A stretch of 64,000 nucleotides of DNA from Wuchereria bancrofti (taxonomy: Eukaryota; Nematoda; Chromadorea; Rhabditida; Onchocercidae), in the NCBI GenBank assembly GCA_005281725.1, contig SSBO01000012.1, positions 4,675,521 through 4,739,520 of the forward strand, read 5' to 3'. Shown here in pieces: positions 12,952 through 26,599 of the stretch (position 1 is its first letter; each line of letters opens with the position of its first letter). The notes under the pieces were generated by a model. That model saw only the letters and a program-made list of their open reading frames with translations. It was not told where the DNA came from and did no database searches. The translations under genes and the position numbers were made by a program.

Positions 12952-15900
12952 AGTCATCATCATCGTCGTCTTCAGTTTCCTTCCCTTCCACTTTCTTTTT
13001 CTCTAATTCTAAACCTAATGTCATTAAAAAAAAGTCTGCTGTATCATTGCTGACCAACAGAAAGCAGCTGAATTTACAATTATACGTTTTGAAGAATTTT
13101 TAAAAGTATATGATACCTTCAGTTTTATCATCCCCTGGACAGCAAACAAATTCAACCCCAGTGAAAAGATCTAACCCACAAGGTTCAAGAACTGCAAATG
13201 AACGTACTGCCATTCGTTTATCATTGACAACCTAAAATTAAGAATCATTTCGAAAAAAATTAAGGAGAAACAGTGAAAGCTCTAGCACACCCATCAAACG
13301 TTTAAAATAACACTAAAATCTTCTGAAGTTTCCCCAGACACAGACGAACTGAATCTTTTGCAAAGGTGAATAATATGAAAAAAACATAATGACGCCAATT
13401 TTAGTAAGTGGATAAACTGACTTTAGTTTTACAGTGTTTGTAAGCAGCATCCTTCCAGTGCGCATAATCATTACATGATTGACGATCATTAATATGGCCA
13501 AATCGGCAACCGTGTGGTACTTGAAGTGCTTCCGAGTGAAACTCTCCAACTAAATATAATTCAAAATTAGTTCCTCTGGCCAACAAGAGTATAAATGTAA
13601 ACGATCGGGTAATAATTTGCAGAAACAAAGTCTTCATTTTTTATATTATGCAAATCCAGAAAAGAATGAATTAAATACGGTGTTAAGTACAGAAGTAAAC
13701 TCACCAATGCATTGGTAAGGTCTCACAGTATGCGTCCATCTACAAGATGAACCTTGTTCACGACACCACCCAGGAATTTCTACTTCATGTGAATATTCTA
13801 CTATGTTTGTGACGTCCAGTTTTGGATATGCCTAAAAAAGACAGAAAATATTCTTATTATTACAACACCGCAAAATCACCTGAAACTTAGGAGCTTTTCT
13901 AGGTGTTTCTCTTTCATTTACTGGATATTGGACTGCAGCAACTATTTATGGCTATATTTCCATACATCTATAGCTTAGATTGGTTCTTGGAGCCTTTAAA
14001 ACTAAAATTCCAATATAAGTTACTGGAATTTATGGACTTCATTACTAAGATGCAAATAAAAATGTCTTCCAATAATTATAAGAAATAAATCCACATTAGA
14101 ACTATATGCAATTGCCAAGCGCACTCTCAACAAATAAATTTGATTTTCCATCAAAAGCATATAAAACTATTTTACTGAGCAAAGAACATGAAACTCGTAA
14201 TGCACTATTTCTCATTGTGGTTTACTTTTTTCGAGGAATACTGAATATCTCAAAGAATCCAGCAAATGAATAAAGATTAAAGTCAGCTTTCGATAAGAAA
14301 TGAACTTTTCGATAAAAAATGTCGAGAATCAGTTTTTGATAAGAAATGTCGAGAACAAAATGTGAGAATAAATAAATGAAGTAATATAAAATACTACAGT
14401 TTTTTTCAGAGAAATGTTCACATTTACGACGAAATGAACCGGTCGCAAACAGTATTATAACTGCTAAGGAAGTAAAAACAACCATTCATATTGTAAAATG
14501 GTAAAAGACCAAAAGAAATTTTATCAAAAGCAGCCGAGGGATGACTAAAGAAAAAACATTTTAACTGATCATAATTTAGTTGCTAATATAACAATTTATT
14601 TAACCTGTTCAGAAAACCAATAGGTAAATCGTTATTGTTAATTGAGAGTCGTGAAAATTAATAATGGAAAAAATCGTCTTGGAAGAAACATGCGTTCGGT
14701 CAATTATAGGAATATACCTTCCAACTAGAAAAATTCTTATCTGTGCAATAAAAATTGGTCAAAACCTTCAAGGAAAATTTTGCTTCTGTGGGAGAGATTT
14801 GGACTGCGAGACCTATTCCAGTAAAAAACAAATACTGGAGTTTCTGGGAAAAGAACTATGAAGTAGTCTGGAGACAAAATCTATTTTAGAGAAATAAGAG
14901 CACCTACTTTTCGGCAATATTTTAAGATATCGAGTTTCCCACTAAAGCATGTTGCAAGAGTACTTGGATCGCTCAACCATGCTCCATCTTCGCTCATGAA
15001 TCTGTTTCGGAAACCACACTGGAACGCGACCAATGGAACAAACTTCTCGTGCTTCTTTTCTTTCCGTGAGTCCACATTAGCAGCAACATCCTAAACTATC
15101 ATAAAATTTCGAAATGCAGACAAAATATTCTATTTAAAACTGAGTATTTCAAAAACACCTCTTAAACAGCATGCTTACGATTCAATAAATTTGTAAACTC
15201 AAACAATATTTAAAATTTTGAATATTTACAGTAACGTTCAAAATAAACAGAAAGAGTATGGAAATTCCAAACAGCTGTTAAATAAGATTCACTGGTAAGA
15301 TTGTCGAAAATGTTACACCCGTTAAAATAAAATTACTTGATACTAACTACAACTTCCGTCACTTTTTAGCTCACACTGGAAACTAGTAAATCATTTCCTT
15401 CCTTTTGGTAAGCAACAGAGGAAGCAGTTCCCAATTTAGAGTTAATATCACAATTTTTAATTGTTGTTCCAGCCGTATGAACCAAGTAAAGCTTCTTCAT
15501 GAATTCCTAATGGCTATCAGAATACCGCTGCAGGAAACATTCACATTATAATTACAATAATACCTAATAAATCCACGACAAATTTTTTTCTCGGTGAAAT
15601 TTTGAACCACAGAAAACACGCTTATAGATTTATGAGATTGAATAGGCTACTACTTATATATTATGTTTAATTAAGCAGCAATAATACTGTTTTTATATTA
15701 TGTTTAATTAAAGAGCAATAATACAGTTTTCTAGTGAGGTGTTGCAACAGAAAGCATTTCCGGGTGAATTTTGACGATTCAAATTTCGCAAGTATAAGTA
15801 CAAGATAATCTGAAATAGTATTGAAGGAAAAAAGCAAGCGTCTATTACCAATCAGTCACTATCACTATTCGATATCCATTGGATTTTACATCTATCACTA

Positions 15901-16609
15901 GCAAAGTTAAGTCAAAGTAACAGGATTTTCGCAACTCCCAGAACAGCAGTTTCTAAACGCATTGGACAGATACACCACACACTTTACAAGTTGTTTAATA
16001 AATATAGCAAGTTTCCCTATCTCTAGCCTCAGTAACTCTACCTGTCTTACATCTCACCGTTTTACCTATGCCTTCACAATCCCGACTAAGCACACTGCTC
16101 AACTTTAAAAACTACAATGTTGAAAAATGCAAAGCAATCAAAGGACAAAATGGTTCAAAAGTCAGTTCCTTACAAAGAAAACTTTTAACCACTTTTTCAT
16201 ACAGTAGGTAACCAAAAACAAAAAAATGCAAGCAATGTTAATGGAAACCGGGATTACCAAATATCTAATTCTTTTATGAACTTGTCCTTAGGCATAAACA
16301 CTTACACGCCTAACCTAATTAAAGGCTACATTCTTCCTTGATCACAAAAAGACTCACACTTTTCATTCTTCAAAAAAGGATGAATCATGCGCTCGATATG
16401 CATTCCTTAGTAGTACATTTCAATCTTATCACCATTCACAAATTAATTTAATTCCAATGTATAATAAATAAATAAACAGAAAATAAAACATAAGAATAAA
16501 TAAGTACAAGTAAAAAATAAGAATAAATAAATAAACAGACCTCGATGTGTGCAAATAATGAGAATTGAACGACCAACACCAAAGACATCATCAAACTACC
16601 CCCAGCCAT
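9178..16609 (-). CDS. apl-1: Amyloid-precursor-like protein APL-1
   Basis: Type I membrane protein of the APP family, 753 residues. Exons: 16609-16541, 15090-14908, 13831-13705, 13549-13422, 13231-13117, 13014-12835, 12747-12611, 12476-12366, 12296-12198, 11787-11710, 11558-11484, 11341-11215, 10998-10889, 10620-10549, 10231-10022, 9855-9694, 9611-9429, 9273-9178. All junctions keep frame. Residues 1-23 are a signal peptide; about 24-126 are the growth-factor-like domain (YCRK near 81-84); 127-201 are the copper-binding-like domain ending in VCCP; 222-266 are very acidic; about 268-480 are the E2 helical domain ([19 protein letters not shown]). A transmembrane helix lies at about 687-711, and the tail carries [13 protein letters not shown]. 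No Kunitz domain and no recognisable amyloid-beta sequence, as in C. elegans APL-1 (686 residues). Family role: neuronal and epidermal signalling and moulting. Very sure of identity; three donors (gtcagt twice, gttcag) are off consensus. Confidence 0.97.
12884..12969 (-). repeat. (GAT)n trinucleotide repeat coding the APL-1 acidic region
   Basis: An almost pure CAT/ATG run on the plus strand lies inside apl-1 exon 6. In the coding frame it is GAT repeated, giving two runs of ten aspartates separated by one Gly, followed by Gly/Asn/Glu interruptions. The acidic linker is conserved in the family, but its repeat purity here makes length variation likely. Confidence 0.9.
14289..14357. repeat. Degenerate short tandem repeats in apl-1 intron 2
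   Basis: Three imperfect units of the form ttcgataagaaatgtcgaga follow one another in the second apl-1 intron. No further structure is seen. Confidence 0.5.
15657..15730. repeat. Tandem duplication, 37-bp unit, two copies
   Basis: A 37-bp unit beginning tatattatgtttaattaa is repeated directly at 15657 and 15694 with few differences, inside apl-1 intron 1. Confidence 0.75.
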
Positions 16610-16613
16610 CTTT

Positions 16614-16615
16614 CT
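16614..16615 (-). promoter_or_regulatory. Probable spliced-leader acceptor upstream of apl-1 ATG
   Basis: Reading the minus strand, a pyrimidine tract ending tttttag lies four bases before the apl-1 ATG at 16609. In nematodes this arrangement is typical of an SL trans-splice site; no upstream coding exon is needed. Transcript data would decide. Confidence 0.55.
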
Positions 16616-18363
16616 AAAAAAGAAAAATTCAAGAATGGTATATTCAAATAATAAAGTTCCAGCACAATAGACATCGCTATTAGATATCACAAATTAAAAA
16701 GGAAACTATTCAAATATTTAACTACCACATTGGATAAAACAGGAAACACTGTTTAAAGCAATGAAAAGTAGTCGATAAAAAGTTGAAGGATAACGATAGC
16801 TTTGACAAGTGCATTTTAGCATCCAGAACTTCTAACAGCTTTCTCACAAATTAGCGATGCCTACACTCACATTACACCCACAAATTATATATATAATATA
16901 CATGCAATGTGCACATGCATAAATATAATGTAAAGTAAATGAGTTCTCAAACTTATTCAAAAATGAAACTAATGCCATAGGGACACGTTAAACTCCTTCC
17001 AATCTATATTTCAAAATGACGAATGACGAATAGAGAAATTTTTTAGATTAATGCTTATTTTATGAAAACAATGAAATTGATCGTAGCTCACATTAAGTCC
17101 TTCTGAGAGCATATTTGTTTGCTTATCTCTACAACGTAAAAAGCCAATAGGCGGTAGCCTACATTTTAATGCATGAAAATCTCGCCAATGCGAGAATTAA
17201 AGCATTACCACCAACAGCCGATCAATTAATGTATCCTTAACCTTAAAAAAAAAAAACTAATCACAGTCTGGAAATTTTTCGTCCACTTGCTAACGTCTGA
17301 ATTACCTTCAAGGAGTCAATGACAATGATACCGCTGGGCATTACAGCCTTAACCCGACTTTACAGGAATGATGGATATCTCTAAAATGTATGCTAATTAT
17401 TTATGTACGTAAATGTTTGCTAGCGTAAAACTTGATTACCAGTTCTCCACAATGATAAAAGAAAAAAAAGAGTGAGAATTGAGGAAGGATGCTACGAAGT
17501 CAACTTGGATAATATCTTCTCTTTTCCAATACTTATCCCCAGTACTTCTACTCAATCACTCTCTTTCGTTTTCGTTTATTCAATTACTGATTTCTCACTA
17601 CAAAGGCGTCAAACCCTTTGTGATGATGAATCAGCCGATTGTATCTTTTTTTCCTTTGTCCTTTTTCTTTTATATTTTTCTGAAAGCCAACTAATTTTAA
17701 ATAAAACTATATCCAACACAGATTCTATATTATGTTTAATATCCAATTACCTCCCTTTGTTTTTATAGGTTCGATCACCGATACTGCTGGTTTTACTGAA
17801 GTTCGGTCAGTGTACCAATCCCACTTCACTAAGCAAATTAGACTATGTCCTCACTAAATAAACTAGACTATGTCAATTACAGGCTATGTTTATTTAACGT
17901 GCTCAAATCGTTCCAAATCACCTGCCAAGATATCCAACTCTTGACTTCAAACAATACCTCAAATACAAATAAGGGAAAAAAGGACGAGAGAAACAAGAAC
18001 AGAAAGGACACATAATATCGTGTGAAACGAAAGCAGAGATATACGAACAAACCGTCCAATCCATTCATTCTCTTTCCTTCTACAGGGCTTTAATGCACGC
18101 GGCCCGCTTCATGTTTGCATAGAGCACCTTCTCTCATAGTCTTCTCACAGACTATCTTCTATTGTACGTACGCTCTGTCTCAGATCTCTTCCTTGCAGGA
18201 TTTGTTGTCACTCCCGAATATTATTCTTCTGTCCTTTATTTGATCTGTGCGCAAGTTTAGTGTCTCCGGGTTGATTATAACGGGTCTTAACCTGGAGTAC
18301 ACGTAGCGTACCTCAGACACATGTCTTCCTTCTAGATCGTCTACAAACTGATTATTTGAGTTG

Positions 18364-18461
18364 GAATGCAACACTTTTCGATAGTTCAGTATTTGCGAGT
18401 ACCAAATTTACCTACTATACTGCATGGCTTTCACACTAAACTATTGAAAAGTGTTGCATTC
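18364..18461. repeat. 98-nt stem-loop with 27-bp arms
   Basis: The arm at 18364-18390 is the reverse complement of 18435-18461 at 25 of 27 positions, around a 44-base loop. The core of the arm is gaatgcaacacttttc. The high match after what would otherwise be neutral drift suggests a recent foldback element (MITE-like) or a structured RNA. No target-site duplication is obvious. Confidence 0.65.
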
Positions 18462-19261
18462 TCGAAACACGCATTTGGGACCTTGAAAATACTGAAAATA
18501 GTTAAAAGACGCTTTTCAAATTAAAAAATATTGCAGTCTGTTGATGATATGCTATTGAACTGCATTTCTCACCACACTACGCCTAATTTTCTGTGCTTAT
18601 AATAAAACGTTCTTAATATGTCTATTTTTAGCACATCAAAATGAATGTTGATTATTTCTCCCGACTTTAACCATAAATATAAATATCGAGCATGTGACGA
18701 CGCGTCATTTTCCTCAAAGTTGTTTTCATATGAACATTTCCATTTTCCGAAAAAACTGCTACTTATGAATGTTAACTTTGAGACGCAGAACGACCTAAAG
18801 GAAGTTGAGGTGACAAAAGAACTTGGTTTAGCAGCTTGAGTGTGAGATCTAAGTTTTATATTGAGAAAGCATTTGATTCCCTACACTATTTTCTTCCTCT
18901 TTATAGTTCAACTAACATTTACTATAGATAACGAAAGAGAACAGATGGTAGAGAGCCAAAAATATATGTTAACAAACATTCGAGTATGATACGGGAGAAT
19001 TATGAGGAAAAGAAGACAGAGGAAAGCAAAAAGTAGAATTACTAAGGACAGTAAAAGACAAATATTTGCGAAAAAAGGGAGCGCAAGTGAACACTTCTTC
19101 ACTTGAATGCCTATTTTCATCTAATGAAAATTCATGAAACTACTAATTTTGATATTAAGGAAATTTATTAATTGATGAAAGCTTAACACATGAGACACAG
19201 ATCGAAAACGTCTCATGCAATAGAACAACGACATTCCTAATTCGAAAATGAATTGAAGTAG

Positions 19262-19327
19262 AAAAGTGGAAAGAAATACATTTCAATGTAAAGAAAGTAA
19301 AAAAGTGGAAAGAAATACATTTCAATG
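19262..19327. repeat. Direct repeat, 27-bp unit, 39-bp period
   Basis: The unit aaaagtggaaagaaatacat plus ttcaatg occurs at 19262-19288 and again at 19301-19327 without change, separated by 12 bases. Confidence 0.8.
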
Positions 19328-22300
19328 GAATTTATTAATCCAGAAAGCTATTTCTCCTTCCATCCTGTTTTCAATCCTGCATACAATTACATTATTGTCT
19401 CGAAATAATTAAAGCTAATTCTTGAAATGCTTAAATGCAATTCTCAAAACAAAACTATTGCAACCCAAATGAAAATCTTCATATCAAGAAACAAATCGAA
19501 AAAAACTTAAATATCTGCATAAGAAAATGAGAAGTTTTCTCCCAAAATTAAAAAGTAGTGGTGATACGCTCTACAACTAATTAAATATGTCCGAAATACC
19601 AACGAAATTAATCCGCTTGTTAATGAATTAAGAGTAAAAGAGAGAAATAACTAATAAGGATGCACATCTCACTTCTTGTGTGCCAGTTATATACGACGAG
19701 CATCTGTTTCCAACTTACTTTCCCATTCAGTTTACTATCACATTTTACTGTAATAAGTGCATATACTGTTTGTACCCAGAGCCTAAAATTCCCTCAGAAC
19801 AGAATTTGAAGCGTTACAAAATGAATTCGAAGTGCTTGTAAAAGAAGCACTGGCATTTTGCTTCGAGGAAAAACTTTAAGCGTGGCTGGCGCCAGCGATG
19901 AAAAAAGAAAGCAAAATGATTATCGTCACAATCACTATCATCCTGAATACCACAAAAATAAACGTAGAAAAATGAATAATTCAATGAGGTAGGTGTTATT
20001 TTCTGCCTCATATCATATGTAAAGTGCAGCAATCACTTGAAAACTACAATGTACTATAAAAAGTACATATTCGTCATACCTAGCTCAGTCAGTAAATCGA
20101 CTGGAGTATCACGACGAAGAAAAGCACACATTTTGGTATGTGCCTTCAATCACGAAACTTAATGGATAAACAAGCAGCGGAAGTTTCACACCTGAATGGT
20201 AGAAAGTACATCAGGAAGTGGACATTAGCTAAAAAATCCAATTCAACAATTACGGTCGTGAGGATGAGATGCGAGATGCGACTAACCTATATCGTAGGCA
20301 TGAATATAGATGATTTCTGCTGTTGAAAGCGGAATAACTACAGAGATGTATCCCACAGAGCCAAGACTTCTGACATTATTAATGTCTCAGTATGAGGCTT
20401 CTTTGATAGAACCAGGATATAGAGAATATAAAAGAGAAGGGGTTTCATGAATGTTGTCAAGTGCATCACCTACAAAATGATTGGAGAAAGTGGTGAAGGC
20501 AAATATTGAGGACTGGAAACGTTGTTCTACGGAATAAAGAAAACGATGTGCTGCTCCACCATCAATGTCATATTGGAGCAAAAGGTCATTTTTCCCTCTT
20601 CTCCTACATTAACGTGAACGAAATGGAAGGTGGGAAATAGCTTTTATCTAGAAACTACTGCTTGCTCGAAAAGCTGGGTTATACAGAACACAAATGCAAT
20701 ATATCTTCATACGTAAAAAGCATGAGACGCAGAAAAAAGTATAGACTATGAGGAAGAGGCAACTATATTAACTAAGGGTCAAATAAGTAGAGAGACAGGT
20801 AGGGAAAAACGACATAATAGAAGACAAAAACAACATGTAGACTGATACCTGTTTTTCAGCATTAAATACCAGTCAATACTTTGTCGACTCTCGCACTTCA
20901 AAAAGAATCTTTTTTGTAAAGTTGATATAACTGCCTATTTGACACTATGAACTCCTTGTAGTGCTGAAATATAAATAAGGCATCTTCACTCGCAAAATAA
21001 ATCAGTGCGCTATTTCATTCCAAAAACATTAAGGTACGTATCTAATAATATCTGCGCACCTAACACCCAAAAAATCTTCCGGCAGAAAGACGCCTGTTTT
21101 TGAAACCTTTTTAATACTACTTCAGCGTGAAACAAAATCTAATGCTGAAATGTCGCTCATACAACGAAATTTTCTGTATAATAGTATTAAACAAAATAGA
21201 GCATATAACTCTCAACAAATGATATAATATATTCAAATCCATTCCATAAAGCGTTTCAACGTTCTCGTGTAATAAGCAACAAATTAAGAAATAAGCATGA
21301 AAGTTCTTATATAAAGCCGATTGCTTTCTCATTTTTGTTTTTGCAATAGCAGAAATTATATTCGCTCGATCAGAGTTTTTTTTTTGATGAAGAAATGTGA
21401 GGTCGATGAAATAGAGGATTGTAACATAAAAATGAGGGTAAGATAATTAAGTGGAACTGTAATAGGTATGCAACAGAGACTTCTTAAGATTTTGGTATAG
21501 TGTGCTCTTCAGGTATGAAATCGATCGGCATGGATGCTAAGAAAGCAGTGAGGAGTGATAAAGACTGTGATATGGGGAAGTATAAAGAGTGAGAATTTCA
21601 AGTGTAATAATAGCTAAAAATGTGGGGATGGTTGGGCCAGAACAATGAACTTCCAATGCCCTCGTAAAATCCACACAGATTCATTTCTGAGATGCAAAGA
21701 TGTCCTAGTCCTACATGAAAGATCTGATGAAACTTGAAAACCTGACGATCATCAGGCATAGCTGCTCAAGGACTTTTATTAGCAAAAAGATATATATGTG
21801 AAACACATTTAATAAGCTTCAAAAAATAACCTGACAGCATTGATTTCGATAATAGAAAAAAATGAAATTGGAAAAGAATCAAAGATAAAATATAAATAAT
21901 AAAAAACTGATTAAATTAAATATATTGTGACAAAGTTAAAGTTTGAAGTTTAAATGAGTTGAAGAAAAGATTAAAACTTCATCCAGAACGAAAACTAACA
22001 AGGGATAGCAAGTAAAAAAATCAATTCATGTGAAACTGAATGTGGATGGCTGAAAGCCAGTTTGTTGAGATGATGAAAGTTAAATGAAGAAAGTTGAATA
22101 TGGAATTGCTATCTCTCTCCTTCTCGCTTTCTCACTTTCGTTCTTCAAAAACGAGTGAATATATCATTGTAATGCCTTCATATCACAGACACACAGCTCT
22201 TATCTAAGCGAACGGGAACGACTGCTGAATGCATGAAACGAACGATAACCGTCGTACCACCTCATCTAAAGCACTACTGATAAACACAAATGTTTAACTT

Positions 22301-22661
22301 TCTTGCTCTTTTATTCCACTATCACTTTCACAAATATTTTATACATGAAATTGGAGGGATAACCGAAATGACAGCATTTAATATAGTATTAAATCAGTGG
22401 TGACTCAGTGACACGTATCTGAATCCTACATGTCTGAGAATTTCATTAATTTAGAAATAACTTTTTACTCTGTGCTAAAGTCATTGCTTGAAAAAGGAAA
22501 AATTGTAAAAATGATTTATAAAACATAATACGACAAGTTGCTGGAATAAACGAGATGACTCCACGACTTAATCTTTCCAAAATGAATTAAAAGCGAAAGC
22601 TTGCATTCCACAGCATGACGCAGTGGATGAACAAGCCTGACATTCGAATTCTTTGTTACTC

Positions 22662-22684
22662 ATATATATATATATATATATATA
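22662..22684. repeat. (TA)n microsatellite
   Basis: An uninterrupted run of alternating T and A, roughly eleven units, in intergenic sequence. Confidence 0.8.
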
Positions 22685-24829
22685 AATGAATGAGTGAACA
22701 TGATGACACTCAAGAAAGACAATTCCCTGCTCCTATCCAACAGCAACTGTAGATGGCAGGTGTATTGCGGAAGGAATGAAGAAGCTCAGACAACCAACTT
22801 ACAGCAAACGCCTAGCCGCCACGACTAATATTCGACCAACTTTGCAAACCTTTTTACTTTTCAAAATTCACATTTTCAAGTATCTTTTTCTTCAATATTT
22901 TAAACAAATAACAGTTCAAAGATCCAAAGGCACTTCATGCATTCAAACTTTCTACACATGAAACCCTATAAAGCAATGCAAGTTTTCAAATTTTTCAGTT
23001 GTTGTGAAGCACCTTGACTTTATTTTTCATTTCTGCATTGCTTTTCGAACCAAGAAATAATGCAATGCTGATGCAAAAATATAAGCAGTTGCTCGATGAA
23101 AGCACAAAAAAACGACTTTCAATCACGTATTTTCTCAGCTTTATTCCGTAAAAAAACTCGAAAAACTCCAAAGAAGAAAAAAACAGGTAGGACAAACCAG
23201 TCTCTTATCCCTTTCACTATTAACACCTCACAAATCTATTACGAAATTTAGTTGAAGTGATCCGTCCCCAACAGTTTAGCCCATAGTAAACACTTGACAT
23301 CAACAAAGCATTATTAAGTTTGAGTGTTCATGCATTAAAAAACTTTAGAGATGTTCCAGAAGAATTCAAGATTTGTAATTAATAGAGTCGAATTCTAATT
23401 TTAACGCATTCAGTTAAGATTAAAGTTTCAGTGGATTTTCCCAGAGAAAAGATCAAGAGAAACTGAATGATGATAGTTTCAAGAAGCACTGTGTAGATGC
23501 ATTTTTCGTTTCTTACAAAACCTTTTCCAAATCTTTCGAGGTCATCTGCTACTAGGTGACTCAAGAGAAATACCGGTCCTTACAGTCTCCAATTTAAGCA
23601 TATATTCAATTTAAGTATACCATCTTTTCAATCTCCACTGCAACTAGAAAAAATGACAAATTCACGTTTTCCCCATAAAATTGTGAAACCTTCTCTTTTT
23701 TCTATTACTGTTAATACCTGACTGCTCATCTGGCAACTGGCCAGCATGTGACCACTTGCTTACTCCAATAACCTTGAAACCGAAACTCATCACAGACATA
23801 GGAAAGTATCTAATTTTTAGATGAGCACTTTTGAAATCACGGTCTCCAATTCAAGTCTTCGAAAACAACTGGAGAGATTTCTTCAGTTCACACAGTTCTT
23901 CAACGTTTGTAAAAACCTGCACAAATTTTTAGGATTGTTAAATTTGAGGCATAGTAGTCGGTTACTGAATGCTGAAAAAAATAAATAGCAGTCCATGAAT
24001 TTTTCCAAAACTTTGCCGACATTTCCTATTTTCTGATTGTTTCGCTGCCCAAAGTGAAGTGTTTCTTTGCTAGACCATCAACAATTACCAGAGGGTACTA
24101 ATGATGCGGGCTTTGCTGGCTTTTTTTTTCTAGATGTACATAAAGACAGAGCGAGAGAAAGGGAGAAAGAGAGAGAGATACCTGCCCTCGCTGATGAAAA
24201 TGGAACTGGGAAGAAATAGAAATTACTCCCTCTCTTCCTCTCTATCTGTCTCTTACTACAATTATGTTACTAAATGGCTTGCATTTTATAAACAGGATAA
24301 GAAACTCAGACAAGTGGAACCAGGAATGGAAGTACATATTAACAACAGTGGCAAAAGAAAGTCACCTCTTCGGACGATGAATTAGTTCGAATTTTAAAAA
24401 ATAAGATGAGATGGTAGGATAAAAAAAGTATGAGTGGAAAGAAATTTGCAGTGCCAAACAGAATCGGTTTCTACGTCATCATCTGGAACATCGATTCTGA
24501 AGCAAACTTCACAATTGAAAGCAAAGTCTCTCTTTCTCTCTATTCCAACTGATGACTCATCTATTATTTGTTTTGTGAACTGACATTTTGCAATATTAAT
24601 AAAACACAAAAAAAAAATAGGTCCAAACTTATAACTCCTTCCTTACTTTTTAATTCCTTCAATTGCTTCGCATGGGAAAACGTAGTAGGGTACATTTTTG
24701 CTTTTACTCTTCAGGAACATTTTTGGAGGGAAAGTCTACCTCTAAGTATGCTATACCGTGTTTTTGAAGCAAATTAAAATAATGGCATCTGAAAGTACTG
24801 GAGGGATTCGAAACAAGACGCTACCCAAG

Positions 24830-24864
24830 TAGTAATAGTAACAGTAATAGTAGTAGTAGTAGTT
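24830..24864. repeat. (AGT)n-type microsatellite
   Basis: Imperfect agt/aat/act trinucleotide run, purest at the 3' end, in intergenic sequence. Confidence 0.6.
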
Positions 24865-26599
24865 AGTAGGCTGTGATAAAGTGACGAACTACAAATAACA
24901 CGAAGGTAGTAATGGTATGCGACAGTGAGAGGCGAATTAAGGATAATGGTTAATGGGGGTGGAAATAAAGTGTGGGTGGGGAGATCGGTAAGGAGTGATG
25001 GTACACCACTGTCCCCAATAATTCGGAATGCAAAACATTCAGATGTTTAGTATGGCGACGAGTGCTCATGGAAACAGTCAAAAATGATTGTGGTGAAGGA
25101 ATTAACTGCTTAGTAAGTAAACATCGAAGCATGGCGAAACGAACTGAACTACATGCAAACCTGCGTTGGTACAGTATGTAATAACAAGGCTATGAAATTC
25201 GATAGCATCAAAATGAAACACTTCTTCCTATGTGCGCTACACATTGCACATTACCTCTGGGCGAAATGCAGTAAAGGTAAAATATAGCGTGTATGTACTT
25301 GTCTGTTTGTGTATCTGCAAACGCTCATAACCTCATGCGTTTACATCGGGGAAACAAGTGGTGGTTGGTAACTGCAGAATGAATTCAAACCCAACAGAAA
25401 CACTTACCCTTCTTTCTTCGCTCTCTTCCGTTCTGCTTGTGGGAGACTCAGGAGAACTGTGCATGAGTGAATGAATGCGCCTGTCCTTTTTTCATATCAT
25501 CAATAATCAAGGCACGGACTAATTCGTGTCATCGACCTGGAATATCTTGCAGAGTTGGGAGAGCGGAGAGAGGAAAAAAAGGTAGAGGTGGAACTCAGCT
25601 ATGGATTACGGATAACTTTCTAATTTCAGTGTTCGTTAACACTACAGTATTTCGTTTATTGATGTATCATGGGCTATTATCTATATAGTTAATAATAGTA
25701 ATTATCAATTATAATGCCTATTGTTTTTGCAGGGACTGTCATTGTAGTATCAACTACAATCAGTTTGGTTAAAATAGTGAGTCATTTAATTACTCATACT
25801 TATAGTGCAGTAGAAGCTGGAGTCTTTTAACACTTACTTCATTAACGTGATCATTGCGGATATAGTCTCTTCGATATGTTCACTTGGATATATAGCAGCT
25901 CATAATCGTCCATTGACGTAATTCCTTCTACATCAATGAACCAGATGAAAATAGTGTCTGTGCGAATATGTTCCACTCACGATGTCTTGAAAACTCTTGT
26001 GATGAATACATGACAGCAACAAGTGGCTTGAGAAATCTACAAGTACTTTGCAAATAAGTAAAGGGAATGAGTGCTTTTCAGAATTTTGGTATGTAATAAT
26101 CTGAGGAAGAAAGCAGATCGATCTTAAGACCGATAGTGATTCTGAAACACTAAATCCGTATGTTTTCTACAGTTTGTCTCTATAAGGTTTTACAATTTTC
26201 ATTGGCTAATGGAGAGGACTTGTTAAGACAGTTTCGTTTGATACTTGGTACAGTTCCAAAGAAAAATAGGTGTGATAAAACTCGACAAATTTTGAATATC
26301 GTAGCTAGCTCTTTTTCTGAAAGATACGGATAAAGATGAAGCTGATGTTACTATTATGAAGAAGCCTAGGGAAGCAAAACAGTGGTAATTAAGATAACGA
26401 AATGATGTCGCGCTGGAAACTTCGAAACATCACTACAGTGCTACAAAATTTTTTCATCTTGATTCTGCAGTTTGTATTGCAATACAAATTTAACCACCTC
26501 CAAAATTTCTGATCTATAGCTATAGTTCATAAATGATAACTTTTATAACCAAGAATGATTTGACTCCACAATTTGACATCACACTGCATACCACGCAAG

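Larger units (their letters stand above)
16616..26594. other. Intergenic region upstream of apl-1
   Basis: About 10 kb with no exon chain I can support. It includes the apl-1 5' flank, pyrimidine-rich tracts, several short tandem repeats, a TA microsatellite and a stem-loop (listed separately). A 59-residue open stretch at 18374-18180 on the minus strand (containing VSEVRYVYSRLRPVIINPET) looks more protein-like than its surroundings but has no partner exon. GC-richer patches at 22.1-22.3 kb and 24.9-25.6 kb may be promoter or first-exon sequence. Confidence 0.45.

Noticed and set aside
12748..12963. Poly-methionine ORF on the minus strand
   Set aside because: Off-frame reading of the same trinucleotide repeat, no splice or homology support.
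12802..13053. Plus-strand ORF with a long poly-His run, and minus-strand poly-Met frame
   Set aside because: Both are other-frame readings of the GAT repeat inside apl-1 exon 6; the poly-Asp frame is continuous with the conserved protein.
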